Assembly: GCF_000758525.1 (NCBI RefSeq)
Contig: NZ_CP009241.1
Location: 6,138,001 to 6,202,000 of the forward strand
DNA length: 64,000 nt
Direction of reading: 5' to 3'
Origin: Paenibacillus sp. FSL H7-0357
GTDB lineage: Bacteria > Bacillota > Bacilli > Paenibacillales > Paenibacillaceae
The number at the start of each line of letters is the position of its first letter. Position 1 is the stretch's first letter. Of the stretch, positions 1-8,922 are shown one piece after another. The position numbers and the translations under genes are program-made. The notes beneath the pieces were generated by a model. It saw only the letters and a program-made list of their open reading frames with translations. It did no database searches and was not told where the DNA came from.

Positions 1-1443
1 ACTGATACGGCGCGCCACTTCTACATGCGGCGGAGCTTCCAGCAGGCCGAGACCTGCATATGCTGCGGCAGAGCTGGCCGCGTGCCCGTATTCAACATCT
101 ACCGCAGCGGGATTTGCAGCATGCTCGTCTTCCATCTCCAACAGTTTGGAACCCCCAGCACTTGTACCTTCTGCACTTACAGCACTCGCACCGCCTGCAC
201 TCACTGCTCCAGCGCCATCTGCACTCCCAGCACTCGTTCCTCCTGCACCCTCAGCACTTGTGCCTTCTGCACTCACTGCTCCAGCACCCCCTGCACCCAC
301 AGCTCCAACGCCGCCTGCACTTACGGCCGTTGAACCCGCTGCCGAAGAATCCGCCGCACCAGCCCCGCCAACAGATCCGGCTGCGATCACACCCCGCTTC
401 ACCTTCAGCGCGAGCAGCCGCCGCACCGAGTCGTCAATGCGGGTTTCGCTGATTCTGCCTTCAGCGACCGCATGAAGGATAGCTTCAATGGCAGCCAGCT
501 GACGGTCAGCGCGGTGGCTGATCAGAACGATATCAGCCCCGGCTTCAATGGCCAGCACCGAAGCTTCAACGGTGCCGTAGTGCTCGGCGATGGCGTTCAT
601 CTCCATGCAATCGGTCATAATAATCCCGCCGAAGCCCAGTTCTTCTCGTAGCAGACCGGTCAGAACCGCCTTCGAGAGTGTAACCGGAAGCTTCTCCTGC
701 TCAAGTGCCGGGAAGTAGATATGCGCCGACATCATGGCATCTACACCTTCGGCAATTGCTCTGCGGAAAGGAACCAGCTCTACGCTGTCCATACGTGCCC
801 GGTCATGTCTAACGGTTGGCAGATCCAGATGCGAGTCCACATCAGTATCCCCGTGGCCCGGAAAATGTTTAGCCGTAGCCGCGACACCTGCATCCTGAAA
901 TCCGCGGATCGTCGCTGCGCCATAATCGGCTACCTTCTCCGGCGATTCGCCGAAGGAACGGACGCCGATCACCGGATTCCGGGCATTATTGTTCACGTCC
1001 AGCACGGGAGCATAATTCAAATTAATGCCCATGGCGCTCAGTTCCCGCCCGCTGATCAAAGCCGCCCGATAGGCATCCTCTACCGATCCGGCCGCTGCAA
1101 TTGCCATTCCGCCGGGCATAAGCGCCACACCTTCAGTAATGCGGGCGACCATACCGCCTTCCTGGTCGATGGAGATCCAGAGAGGAGCCTTGCCGCCTTC
1201 CGCTGCAGCCCGCTGCAACTCAGCGGTCATTCTGGCTACCTGCTCCGGCGTCTCTACGTTGCGGGCGAAGTAAATAACACCGCCGATCCCCCCTTTTGCA
1301 ACAAGCTCGCGAATTCCGTCGTCCGGCACAGCGGTTCCTTCGAAACCGCACATCAGCATTTGCCCGATTTTGTCACTGAGACTCATTTCGGCGACCACCA
1401 TATCAAGGCCGCTCTCTTGTACTGCTGCCTCACGCCAATCCAT
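1..1443 (-). CDS. nagZ: Beta-N-acetylhexosaminidase, GH3 family (NagZ), partial
   Basis: Glycoside hydrolase family 3 enzyme expected to release GlcNAc from muropeptides. The frame is open from an ATG at 1443 to the window edge, so the C-terminus is missing. The GH3/NagZ signature KHFPGHGDT lies at about residue 192, and DQEGG is seen near residue 122. After the catalytic domain (to about residue 348) comes an unusual Ala/Gly/Ser/Val/Glu low-complexity stretch of about 80 residues, then sequence leading into the C-terminal part. A GGGGGAAGG sequence and a GGTGG precede the start. It is the last gene visible in the murR-led operon, directly behind namZ, as in the Bacillus subtilis recycling cluster. 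No signal peptide is seen at the N-terminus, unlike B. subtilis NagZ, so it may act on imported fragments; that is inference. Confidence 0.92.
   Translation of the reverse strand, partial: MDWREAAVQESGLDMVVAEMSLSDKIGQMLMCGFEGTAVPDDGIRELVAKGGIGGVIYFARNVETPEQVARMTAELQRAAAEGGKAPLWISIDQEGGMVARITEGVALMPGGMAIAAAGSVEDAYRAALISGRELSAMGINLNYAPVLDVNNNARNPVIGVRSFGESPEKVADYGAATIRGFQDAGVAATAKHFPGHGDTDVDSHLDLPTVRHDRARMDSVELVPFRRAIAEGVDAMMSAHIYFPALEQEKLPVTLSKAVLTGLLREELGFGGIIMTDCMEMNAIAEHYGTVEASVLAIEAGADIVLISHRADRQLAAIEAILHAVAEGRISETRIDDSVRRLLALKVKRGVIAAGSVGGAGAADSSAAGSTAVSAGGVGAVGAGGAGAVSAEGTSAEGAGGTSAGSADGAGAVSAGGASAVSAEGTSAGGSKLLEMEDEHAANPAAVDVEYGHAASSAAAYAGLGLLEAPPHVEVARRIS
150..395 (-). repeat. Degenerate GC-rich repeats coding an Ala/Gly/Ser linker
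   Basis: The DNA reads as imperfect repeats of short units such as ctgcactcactgctccag and tgcacccwcagc. In the nagZ frame they encode recurrent GTSAEGAG / GASAVSAE-like units. They also create long spurious plus-strand reading frames rich in Leu/His or Cys/Thr. Confidence 0.75.
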
Positions 1444-1477
1444 TGCCACCGCCTGCCTTCCCCCAATCAGATTTTAG

Positions 1478-2650
1478 CTATTCATACAGAAGATAAGGCT
1501 TCCGCAACATCAGCCATTTATCGCTTTCTTCCTGCCATTGTCCAATGATTTCCCGCAGCCCCTCTGCTGTGCCAATGCGCCTGCGCACCGCTTCGCCGCC
1601 GGTCAATAAATCAATGAAGTATCTCCCGCCTTCTTTCGGCGGAGCAACCCACTGAAACTGCTCCGGATAGAGTGAACACACCTCATGCAGCATGGCAAGT
1701 CCGGTACGTACGGATTCATAAGCCTGCGGCTCAGTCACGAATAATCGCACACCACCGCATAATTCTCCTTGATGTTTGGAGAAGGTTGGTGTTGCATACA
1801 CAGGATGGAAGTGCACACCCGGAAGCTGATGTTTCTCCATCGCTTCGGCAAGTAATGCCCCATCCAGCCATGGTGCGCCAACCCACTCAAACGGGCGGGT
1901 GGTTCCCCGCCCTTCTGAGAGATTCGTTCCTTCAAAAAAACAGGTTCCAGCATAAACTCTCACCGTGTCGATCGTCGGCACATTAGGGGAGGGCATCATC
2001 CACGGGAGACCCGTGTCCATAAATTCCAGCTGACGATTCCAGCCTTCAAGCGGGATGACATCCAGAACACAGCCAATCCCTCTCTTGTCGTTCGCCATAA
2101 GCGCCAATTCCCCGATGGTCATCCCCGTGCGGATCGGCATGGACCAGGCGCCAACCATAGATTCGTAGCCAGCCTCCAAAAGCCCGCCTTCGCTGCCGGT
2201 TCCGCCAAGCGGGGCAGGACGGTCGAGTACGAGCAGACTTTTACCGTTTTCCGCACAGGCCTCCATTACGTACAGCAAGGTTGATACATACGTATAAAAC
2301 CGCACGCCCAGATCCTGAATGTCAAAAATAAGCGTATCCACCTCATCCAGCATCTCAGGCGCCGGCTTCTTATGCATCCCGTACAAGCTGTACACCGGAA
2401 TCCCCAGCCCCGCGTCCAGCTCATCCGTGAATTTCACACCGGCTTGGTGCTGGCCGTATATGCCGTGTTCACACGCAAAAAGTGCCGTAAGTCTAGAAGA
2501 TTCCAGACTCCGGCACACCTCCACACTGGAGCGAAAGTCCGCCGTTATGCCGGTAGGATTTGTAACCAACCCAATCCGCCGCCCATCTAGCAGCGGGTGA
2601 GACAAACCTGCGGCCAGCCGGTCCACCCCGCAGCTCACCTGTAGACTCAT
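1478..2650 (-). CDS. namZ: Exo-beta-N-acetylmuramidase NamZ (DUF1343)
   Basis: Belongs to the DUF1343 family, whose B. subtilis member (YbbC/NamZ) removes non-reducing-end MurNAc from peptidoglycan chains. The protein has the family's opening GRRIGLVTNPTG, the CEHGIYG and FDIQDLGVRFYTY blocks, and LLVLDRPAPLGG; length (about 390 aa) fits the family without its usual secretion signal. Start chosen at ATG 2650 because GGAGG lies nine bases upstream; an ATG at 2656 is too close to it. The start overlaps the stop of a 22-codon frame (ATGA). It sits 34 bases before nagZ, the partner that removes GlcNAc, so the pair can degrade MurNAc-GlcNAc chains alternately. No leader peptide is visible, suggesting cytoplasmic action on imported disaccharides. 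Confidence 0.9.
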   Translation of the reverse strand: MSLQVSCGVDRLAAGLSHPLLDGRRIGLVTNPTGITADFRSSVEVCRSLESSRLTALFACEHGIYGQHQAGVKFTDELDAGLGIPVYSLYGMHKKPAPEMLDEVDTLIFDIQDLGVRFYTYVSTLLYVMEACAENGKSLLVLDRPAPLGGTGSEGGLLEAGYESMVGAWSMPIRTGMTIGELALMANDKRGIGCVLDVIPLEGWNRQLEFMDTGLPWMMPSPNVPTIDTVRVYAGTCFFEGTNLSEGRGTTRPFEWVGAPWLDGALLAEAMEKHQLPGVHFHPVYATPTFSKHQGELCGGVRLFVTEPQAYESVRTGLAMLHEVCSLYPEQFQWVAPPKEGGRYFIDLLTGGEAVRRRIGTAEGLREIIGQWQEESDKWLMLRKPYLLYE

Positions 2651-2715
2651 AACCATTCACCTCCGGCAATGATGCCAGCGGAGCTATCCGCCCCGAAGCT
2701 TACCTGTAGGCGCAT
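2647..2715 (-). other. 22-codon frame resembling the namZ N-terminus, coupled to namZ
   Basis: ATG at 2715 follows an AGGGGGATT sequence. The first codons read MRLQVSFGAD, close to MSLQVSCGVD at the start of namZ, and the DNA (ATGCGCCTACAGGTAAGC versus ATGAGTCTACAGGTGAGC) is also similar. The stop TGA overlaps the namZ ATG. It looks like a decayed tandem duplication of the namZ 5' end that may act as a coupling leader. Whether it is translated is unknown. Confidence 0.45.
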
Positions 2716-2776
2716 GACAATCCCCCTTCCGGCATATAGGAGTACTGAGGACAACCGCTGTGCATTATCCTCCGGT

Positions 2777-3478
2777 TCATAGCAATCTCCCGCCTGCATA
2801 GAGCTCACTTGTCTCAGGCACACCCTCCTGCTCATCATCCTCATCGGGATGAAGTACATTGTAAGCAGCTTTATGCAGATAGACGGCAAGCATGCCGTTG
2901 AACAGCGCCATGAAACCTACTACGGTCACAGTCAGCATGATCCCCACAACCAGCGCCTGGAAGAAGGCCCCGATGGTATAAGCCGGATAACGGAGGAACA
3001 GCTTGACGCTTTCCCCCATGGCCTTGAAGATGCCCATTCGGCGCTGAATCACCAGTTGCAGCGTGTAGAATTGAGAAACAAGCGCCATAGCGACAAAATA
3101 CGTCTGGAAAATAGCAATCGTCCAGCTTACCGCCCCGTCACGGCCTCCATAGAACCACCAGGTTGACCATAAAATCAGCACCAGCAGGGAGCATAGCAGA
3201 CCGAACGCCACTGCCGGCCCAAAACCCTTGCGCGCACCGCTGAGCATCTCCCTGACACTCAGCTTCTTTCCTTCCGTTCTCCGGTGGTACGCATGGAACA
3301 CACCGAAAAACAGCGGCATGTAAAGAAGCGGAATCAGGATAAATGACAACGCTATAGGCGCAAAGATGACCACTGGCACCAGCATAGCCGAACTGGCCAG
3401 ACTGAGCAGCGCAATCGGCACAATCTCCCGGAATGACTCCACTCCCGTACTCACCAAGACTTGATTCAGTTTCTGCAT
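2777..3478 (-). CDS. Multi-pass membrane protein, possibly DUF624/YesL-like
   Basis: About 233 residues with five or six hydrophobic segments (roughly residues 15-65, 88-112, 122-150, 172-205) and an acidic C-terminal tail. Layout and the conserved-looking basic loop after the second helix resemble DUF624 (YesL) proteins, small membrane proteins common in carbohydrate ABC-transporter operons of Paenibacillus; this match is by general appearance only. Start ATG 3478 has AGGGGAG seven bases upstream; the upstream in-frame start at 3505 lacks this. It lies between the transporter ATPase gene and namZ in the same operon, so a role in uptake or in sensing wall sugars is possible, but function is not known. 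Confidence 0.7.
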   Translation of the reverse strand: MQKLNQVLVSTGVESFREIVPIALLSLASSAMLVPVVIFAPIALSFILIPLLYMPLFFGVFHAYHRRTEGKKLSVREMLSGARKGFGPAVAFGLLCSLLVLILWSTWWFYGGRDGAVSWTIAIFQTYFVAMALVSQFYTLQLVIQRRMGIFKAMGESVKLFLRYPAYTIGAFFQALVVGIMLTVTVVGFMALFNGMLAVYLHKAAYNVLHPDEDDEQEGVPETSELYAGGRLL

Positions 3479-3524
3479 TGCTTGTCTCCCCTTTCTACCT
3501 TGCAACCCTTATAACCAGCTTGTT

Positions 3525-4631
3525 CTACCAGACAATTCTTTCTTCAGTTGCCGGATCGAAATAACGTGCTTTGCTGAGATCGAAAATAAACTGCTTATCG
3601 AGATTATTGTAGGCTTTCGTCTCCGGATGAACCTTGGCGGTTACCGTTCGGCTGCCGATTTTAAAATAGACCAAATTCTCGGAACCCAGATGCTCTACTA
3701 CCTTAATATGCGCCTGCATTTGATGTTCTGTAGAAACTCCCGGTGCGAAGTCATCGCCGTAGATATGCTCCGGGCGGATGCCAAGAATAATCTCTCTGTT
3801 GTTATAGCCTTGCAGACCGGCCGCCGCATCCTCTGACAGCAGGAATTCAGCACCATCAATAACTACACGTCCCTGTTCAATCCGGGCATCAATAAAGTTC
3901 ATCGCCGGAGAGCCGATGAATCCGGCTACGAACATATTTTTGGGATTAGCATACAGTTCGGTCGGAGAAGCCACTTGTTGAATGACACCTTTATTCATAA
4001 CAACAATCCGCTCACCAAGTGTCATTGCTTCTACCTGGTCATGCGTAACATATACAATTGTAGCGCCGAGACGTTTATGAAGCTCGCCCAGCTCAACACG
4101 CATCTGAATCCGCAATTTCGCGTCCAGATTGGACAATGGCTCGTCGAACAGGAACACCTGCGGATCACGCACAATCGCCCGGCCGACGGCCACACGCTGG
4201 CGCTGTCCTCCGGACAGCTCGCGCGGCTTGCGTTCCAGCATCTCTTCGAGTCCGAGAATGGTCGCGGCTTCCTGAACTTTTTTCTCAATATAATCCTTCG
4301 GTTTCTTCAGGTTCTTCAGTCCAAAGGACAGATTCTCACGGATGCTCATATGCGGATACAGCGCGTAATCCTGGAACACCATCGCAATATCGCGGTCTTT
4401 AGGATGAAGGTTGTTTACGATACGCTCGCCGATGATAATATCCCCGCTTGTCTGCTGCTCCAGGCCTGCGATCATCCGCAGCGAGGTGGTTTTGCCGCAG
4501 CCTGAAGGTCCGACGAACACAACAAATTCTTTATCATTAATAACAAAATCGGAACCCGCCACCGCAGTAAAGGTCTGCTTGTTCTGATCGTCAAATTGTT
4601 TGCGCACATTGCGGAATTCAACTCGTGCCAT
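3525..4631 (-). CDS. Carbohydrate ABC transporter ATP-binding protein (MsmX/UgpC type)
   Basis: ATPase subunit of a CUT1-family sugar importer. Walker A GPSGCGKTT at residues 41-49, signature LSGGQ at 139-143, Walker B LFDEP at 161-165, and a C-terminal TOBE/regulatory domain from about residue 240; length (368 aa) is normal for MsmX/MalK. Start ATG 4631 has a GGGGGAAG site. It stands directly behind the two permease genes, so this importer carries its own ATPase, whereas many Firmicute sugar importers share one MsmX. It could also energise the ATPase-less importer at 45368-48496; that is inference. Confidence 0.93.
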   Translation of the reverse strand: MARVEFRNVRKQFDDQNKQTFTAVAGSDFVINDKEFVVFVGPSGCGKTTSLRMIAGLEQQTSGDIIIGERIVNNLHPKDRDIAMVFQDYALYPHMSIRENLSFGLKNLKKPKDYIEKKVQEAATILGLEEMLERKPRELSGGQRQRVAVGRAIVRDPQVFLFDEPLSNLDAKLRIQMRVELGELHKRLGATIVYVTHDQVEAMTLGERIVVMNKGVIQQVASPTELYANPKNMFVAGFIGSPAMNFIDARIEQGRVVIDGAEFLLSEDAAAGLQGYNNREIILGIRPEHIYGDDFAPGVSTEHQMQAHIKVVEHLGSENLVYFKIGSRTVTAKVHPETKAYNNLDKQFIFDLSKARYFDPATEERIVW

Positions 4632-4685
4632 TGCTCTTCCCCCTCATATCTAACCCTGTGAATTTTGAGAATATCAACAATTAAC

Positions 4686-5519
4686 CTAGCCTTTTACAGC
4701 TCCAATGGTAATGCCCTGCAGGAAATAGCGCTGCAGCGAGAAGAACAGAATCAGCATCGGCAGCGCACCAACTGTCGCCCCTGCCATAATCGCTCCGAAA
4801 TCGGTAGACTCTGCGAATACAAAGGAAGCCAGTCCGACCTGGATCGTCCGCATTTCCGTCGAATTCGTAATCAGGAAAGGCCAGAAAAATTCATTCCAGG
4901 AAGCGACGAAGGTGAAAATTGCGAGTACGGCAAGCCCGGGCTTTGCCAGCGGAAGAATAACCTTCCAAAAGATGCCGAACTCGCTGCAGGCATCGATCCG
5001 CGCCGCATGAATCAGCGAGGTCGGAAGAGAGGACATGTACTGCTTCATCAAAAAGATATTGCCAACCGTGATCGCCGTCGGCAGAATAATCGCGGTATAG
5101 CTGTCACCGAGATTAAACACGTTGACGATTAGAATATAGAGCGGAATCAACGTTACCTGTGCCGGGATCATCATCGTGCTGAGCAGCACCCAGAAAATCG
5201 CGTTGCTTCCGGGAAATTTCAATTTAGCAAAAGCATATCCCGCAAGGGAAGCGAAAAACACATTGGTAATGGTAAGGATCGATGAAATCAGCAAAGAGTT
5301 GAACAGCCAGCGCCAGGCCGCTGTTTTGGCAAAAAAACGGTCATATGGAGCGAGCGAGAAAGCCTCCGGCAGCATGCTTGGCCGGAAACTGGCGGATGCA
5401 GCAGAGTCCTGCACGGAACCGACAATCATCCAGTAAAGCGGAATAACCGTTACTATACTCCACACTACAAGACAAGCCACCGCCACCCATAGAAAGATGG
5501 TCTTTGATCTAGTTTTCAT
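4686..5519 (-). CDS. Carbohydrate ABC transporter permease (MalG type)
   Basis: Inner-membrane subunit with six predicted helices: one near the N-terminus (residues 8-32), then a cluster from about 75 to 270. The cytoplasmic EAA-type loop appears as AARIDACSEFGIFWKVILP followed by KPG, where the ATPase docks. The C-terminus IGAVKG is typical of MalG-like permeases. 277 aa is normal. An AAGGGGCG site precedes the ATG. It is 21 bases behind the partner permease and upstream of the ATPase gene. Confidence 0.93.
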   Translation of the reverse strand: MKTRSKTIFLWVAVACLVVWSIVTVIPLYWMIVGSVQDSAASASFRPSMLPEAFSLAPYDRFFAKTAAWRWLFNSLLISSILTITNVFFASLAGYAFAKLKFPGSNAIFWVLLSTMMIPAQVTLIPLYILIVNVFNLGDSYTAIILPTAITVGNIFLMKQYMSSLPTSLIHAARIDACSEFGIFWKVILPLAKPGLAVLAIFTFVASWNEFFWPFLITNSTEMRTIQVGLASFVFAESTDFGAIMAGATVGALPMLILFFSLQRYFLQGITIGAVKG

Positions 5520-5540
5520 TACAGGTTCGCCCCTTCCATC

Positions 5541-6452
5541 CTAATACTCGACATCACTCGAGAAATATTTAAACTGAATGACAGAGACCAGGATAATCAG
5601 AAACGCCAGCACGAACGACTGCGCCGAAGCCAGGCCAAATTCATAAAACTGGAACGCCGTCTGGTAGATCAGATAAGCAATCGTCGTTGTCGCAAAGTTC
5701 GGCCCGCCCTGGGTCATCATGTACACCGAGATAAAGACCTGGAAGGAAGTAATCACTCCCGTTACAAGCAGATATAGAGTGGTCGGTTTCAGCAAAGGCC
5801 AGGTAATCCGTGTAAATTTGGTCCAGCCGCTGGCATGATCAATATCAGCCGCTTCATAGAGTGATTTCGGAACTCCGCCCATCGACGCCAGATACAGAAT
5901 GATTCCCGCTCCGTGCGAGCCGAGCCAGTTCATCAGAATCAGCGAGAAGAGTGCAGTCTTGGACTGTCCAAGCCAGATCACCGGGTCAAGGCCAAACCAT
6001 TCCAGAAACCGGTTCAGAAGCCCGACATTCGTCGGATCAAAAATTGCCAGCCAGACGATGGATATCGTGACGCCGGACGCAACTGCCGGAAGATATAGTG
6101 TAGCCTTGAAGAAAGTCTGCCATTTGGTCTTCATCTGGTAGATTAAATAGGACAGCACAAACGTAATGACAATATTAACCGGTACCGTGCACACCGTAAA
6201 AATAACGGTATTCCACATCGATTTCCAGAAGGTTGAATCCTGAAACAGCCGCTCATAATTGTCGAAGCCGATCCAGGTGGAGTTCATAATGTTGTACTGC
6301 TGGAAGCTCATGATCAAGGCAGATACGACCGGATATAGTGTAAACACCAGAAACAGCAGAACGGGTGCCAGGATAAACAGGTACGCCCATCCATATTCAC
6401 GCCATAACCTGCCGGCGGAACTGCGCGTCCGCTTTGGCGCGATTGTCGTCAT
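5541..6452 (-). CDS. Carbohydrate ABC transporter permease (MalF type)
   Basis: Partner permease of 303 aa with six helices; the N-terminal cytoplasmic stretch (residues 1-20) is Arg-rich, followed by a first helix at about 21-42. EAA-type loop EAADIDHASGWTKFTRITWP is near residues 200-220. Start ATG 6452 follows a repeated GAGGAGGAGG site. It lies 70 bases behind the binding-protein gene. Substrate cannot be read from the sequence, but all surrounding genes act on MurNAc/GlcNAc compounds. Confidence 0.93.
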   Translation of the reverse strand: MTTIAPKRTRSSAGRLWREYGWAYLFILAPVLLFLVFTLYPVVSALIMSFQQYNIMNSTWIGFDNYERLFQDSTFWKSMWNTVIFTVCTVPVNIVITFVLSYLIYQMKTKWQTFFKATLYLPAVASGVTISIVWLAIFDPTNVGLLNRFLEWFGLDPVIWLGQSKTALFSLILMNWLGSHGAGIILYLASMGGVPKSLYEAADIDHASGWTKFTRITWPLLKPTTLYLLVTGVITSFQVFISVYMMTQGGPNFATTTIAYLIYQTAFQFYEFGLASAQSFVLAFLIILVSVIQFKYFSSDVEY

Positions 6453-6522
6453 CCCTTTCCTCCTCCTCTTGTAAGAGAGGGCGCCAAATTCAACAAATGC
6501 GATGGGCGCCCCCCTTAGAAAA

Positions 6523-7875
6523 CTACTTATTCAGCATTTGGCTTCCTTTACTGTTGAATTCTTTTGCGATAGCCTCAGGTGATTTCTCCCCGGAATACAG
6601 GGCTTGGATATTCGGTGTTACAACCTGCTCCTTGAACTGCTTCATTTGGGCTGCAATAGCGGTGTCGAGCTTCAGTGTTACAGGCATTGCAATGTTCTCA
6701 GCCATGATCGCGGAAGCTTTGATTGTCTCTTCCGTTCCAAGCGCTTTGCCTGCAAACAGATCAGCTTGCGATTTACGTACAAATGGAAGCACCAGCTCAT
6801 TGGAGGAATTACCGGCTTTAGCACTGCTCAGATAATCCAACACCAGGAATGTATTTTTGGCATGCTGCTCGCCTTTGTCATTTTTCTGTTTAAAGGCGAT
6901 ATAGCCTTCCGCGCCCATCGTAGTTTTGGCTGGAGCAGCATCATTGTGCGGAACCGGCAGCAGAACGAAATTAATTTTCTCGCCTGTGATCGTACCCGCA
7001 TCAATATCCTTGTTCCGGTTCTGAATCATTACGTCATAATAAGGGATGGCTTTGGAAATAATGGCGGCTTGTCCGGCATAGAACATATCGGAACGTTTGG
7101 CCGGAGCAATGGCTGCGGTCTCTTTGGGCATGTAGCCTTTGTCCAGCAGGCCTTTAATGAAGCTCAGCGTGTCAAGGATACGTTCATCGTTCCACTGGAA
7201 AGCACCGGATTCATCCAGAACATCAGGCATATTGTTGTTGCGGGACAGCATTTCAATGAAATCCAGCGATGTTCCGTCTGTCACCAGCGGATATTGGGTG
7301 GAACCGTCGCCCAAGGTTTTGGTCAGCTTAGCAGCAGCGGCTTCAAATTCAGACCAAGTCCAGCCTTTTTGCTGAATCGAAGCCCAGTCAATGCCTGCTT
7401 CTTCCAGAATCCGCTTGTTCCCGCCCCAGCCCCATTGGAACTGGTAGAGCGGCAGGCCGTATTGTTTGCCGCCAATCTGGGCGAGCTCCAGTGTTCCCGG
7501 AAGGTAGTCATTCTTGATGTCGTCCGTCATGTACGGATCCAGATCAAGCGCAAGCCCGGTGTTGACATAGGTGCCATCCACACTGTGGAAGTACAGATCA
7601 GGCGGGCTGCCGGCATTCAGGGCTACGTCGAATTTCTTCGGACCCTCCGCCCAAGACAGCACTTCCGTCTTCACGGTGATGTTTGGATGTTCTTTTTGAA
7701 AATCTGCTACCAGACCCTTTAGTTCATCCTCATAGGCTCCGTGCACCGGATAAGTCCAGACGGTAACGGTATCTTTGGCATCCGGGCTGCTTGCCGCCTC
7801 CTTGCCTCCGGAGTTGCCACATGCGCTGATCAGCATCATAACCAGTACCATACTAAGCAATAAACTTTTCTTCAT
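6523..7875 (-). CDS. Sugar-binding lipoprotein of the ABC importer
   Basis: Family 1 extracellular solute-binding protein, 450 aa. The N-terminus is a lipoprotein signal with lipobox LISAC and Cys19 as the lipidation site. The mature part has the usual MalE-like features: TVWTYP near residue 38, a GGNKRILEEAGID block, and LVTDGTS. An AGGGGAGAAG site precedes the ATG. It directly follows murR and starts the transporter block. By context it should bind a muropeptide-derived sugar such as MurNAc or a MurNAc-GlcNAc disaccharide; B. subtilis uses the PTS protein MurP for MurNAc instead. Confidence 0.92.
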   Translation of the reverse strand: MKKSLLLSMVLVMMLISACGNSGGKEAASSPDAKDTVTVWTYPVHGAYEDELKGLVADFQKEHPNITVKTEVLSWAEGPKKFDVALNAGSPPDLYFHSVDGTYVNTGLALDLDPYMTDDIKNDYLPGTLELAQIGGKQYGLPLYQFQWGWGGNKRILEEAGIDWASIQQKGWTWSEFEAAAAKLTKTLGDGSTQYPLVTDGTSLDFIEMLSRNNNMPDVLDESGAFQWNDERILDTLSFIKGLLDKGYMPKETAAIAPAKRSDMFYAGQAAIISKAIPYYDVMIQNRNKDIDAGTITGEKINFVLLPVPHNDAAPAKTTMGAEGYIAFKQKNDKGEQHAKNTFLVLDYLSSAKAGNSSNELVLPFVRKSQADLFAGKALGTEETIKASAIMAENIAMPVTLKLDTAIAAQMKQFKEQVVTPNIQALYSGEKSPEAIAKEFNSKGSQMLNK

Positions 7876-7901
7876 TATTTCTTCTCCCCTTATTTTTCCG
7901 G

Positions 7902-8753
7902 CTACAGCCGTTTGATATGTTGTCTGCTCTTTTCCAGATAAGTAACGGACTGTTCATAATTCCGGCTTGCAACGGCGAGATATAAAATATCGATAAGATT
8001 AAGCTGTGTAATCCGCGAAGCCATCGCTCCGCTGCGGATTTCATTTTCGGTGGCGGAGGTGCATAGCGGAATATCCGCGCTCCGGCTTAGGGTGGAATTG
8101 CCATATTTCGCGATGCTGATCACGGTTCCCCCATTATCCTTCACAATGGATGCTGCCCGGATAACCTCTTTGGTCTCGCCGGAGTATGAAATGCATACAG
8201 CCACGTCGTCAGCAGTTGCGGTTATGGCGCTCGTTAACTGGACATGCGGATCGGCAAAAGAGAAGCTCATCTTATTAATCCGCAAAAACTTCTGCTGGGC
8301 ATCCATCGCAATCAGGTTGGAGGCTCCCACTCCGAAGAAATAAATCACCTTCGCCCGGTCAATCGCTTCAACCGCCCGCTCAACCATGGCTTCATCCAAA
8401 ATCGTGAGAGTATCCCGGATCGATTGAATATTATTATTGGATACATTCTGCATAATGGCTGAAATCGTGTCATTGGGACGAATCTCCTGGTAGCCAATGA
8501 TTGCCGGATCTCTGCCCTGAAGATCACCGGCCACTTTAATCTTCAGATCCTGGTATCCCTTAAAGCCGATGGACTTGCACAGCCTGACGATTGCCGCCTG
8601 GCTGGATCCGCTCTTCGTAGCCAAATCAGCGATGGAGAGCTGGATCATTTCATCCGGATTCTGCAGGATATACGCAGCAATCTTGTGCTCCGACGGACTT
8701 AGTGTTTCATACAATTCCCGCAAACGAATCAAACCGCCATTCATTGGAATCAA
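7902..8753 (-). CDS. murR: RpiR-family transcriptional regulator with SIS domain (MurR-like)
   Basis: N-terminal RpiR helix-turn-helix (residues about 5-80, with IADLATKSGSSQAAIVRLCKSIGFKGYQDLK) and a C-terminal sugar-isomerase (SIS) domain (about 120-260, with FFGVGASNLIAMDAQQK and SYSGETKEVIRAA) that would bind a sugar phosphate, presumably MurNAc-6P. Length 283 aa is normal. The start is uncertain: TTG 8753 lies four bases after GGAGG, ATG 8744 lies thirteen bases after it. It is the first gene of the leftward operon and faces murK across a region with a perfect inverted repeat, so it probably represses both directions. The name is by context. Confidence 0.85.
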   Translation of the reverse strand: MIPMNGGLIRLRELYETLSPSEHKIAAYILQNPDEMIQLSIADLATKSGSSQAAIVRLCKSIGFKGYQDLKIKVAGDLQGRDPAIIGYQEIRPNDTISAIMQNVSNNNIQSIRDTLTILDEAMVERAVEAIDRAKVIYFFGVGASNLIAMDAQQKFLRINKMSFSFADPHVQLTSAITATADDVAVCISYSGETKEVIRAASIVKDNGGTVISIAKYGNSTLSRSADIPLCTSATENEIRSGAMASRITQLNLIDILYLAVASRNYEQSVTYLEKSRQHIKRL

Positions 8754-8862
8754 TGCACCTCCCTATAGAATAGAACTCTCTTTGAACCGACACCCCACAA
8801 AACAATGTTAGCTTTGTTAACTCATAAGGTTTGATATTCTCCCAAAACCTTGGAATGAATTC

Positions 8863-8891
8863 ATTATATGAGTTGTAAAATAAAATTTCAA
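8863..8891 (-). promoter_or_regulatory. Promoter of the murR-transporter-namZ-nagZ operon
   Basis: On the minus strand TTGAAA (8891-8886) and TATAAT (8868-8863) are separated by 17 bases. The -35 box overlaps the left arm of the inverted repeat. Confidence 0.8.
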
Positions 8892-8922
8892 CATTTATTT
8901 TTCTTGTGAAATTTTATTTTAC
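8875..8922. promoter_or_regulatory. Probable MurR operator: perfect 16-bp inverted repeat
   Basis: GTAAAATAAAATTTCA at 8875-8890 and its exact reverse complement at 8907-8922 are separated by 16 bases. Each arm overlaps the -35 box of one of the two divergent promoters, which would let one regulator shut off both transcripts. Confidence 0.8.

Noticed and set aside
25..475. Long plus-strand frames rich in His/Leu, Cys/Thr or Ala/Pro
   Set aside because: They are antisense to the repeat-coded linker of nagZ, have no ribosome-binding sites, and owe their length to the repeat composition.
721..1548. 275-codon plus-strand frame
   Set aside because: It is antisense to nagZ, whose GH3 motifs are clear in the minus frame; the plus-frame protein shows no known motif.
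6604..7722. 372-codon plus-strand frame
   Set aside because: Antisense to the sugar-binding lipoprotein, which has a clear signal peptide and operon context.
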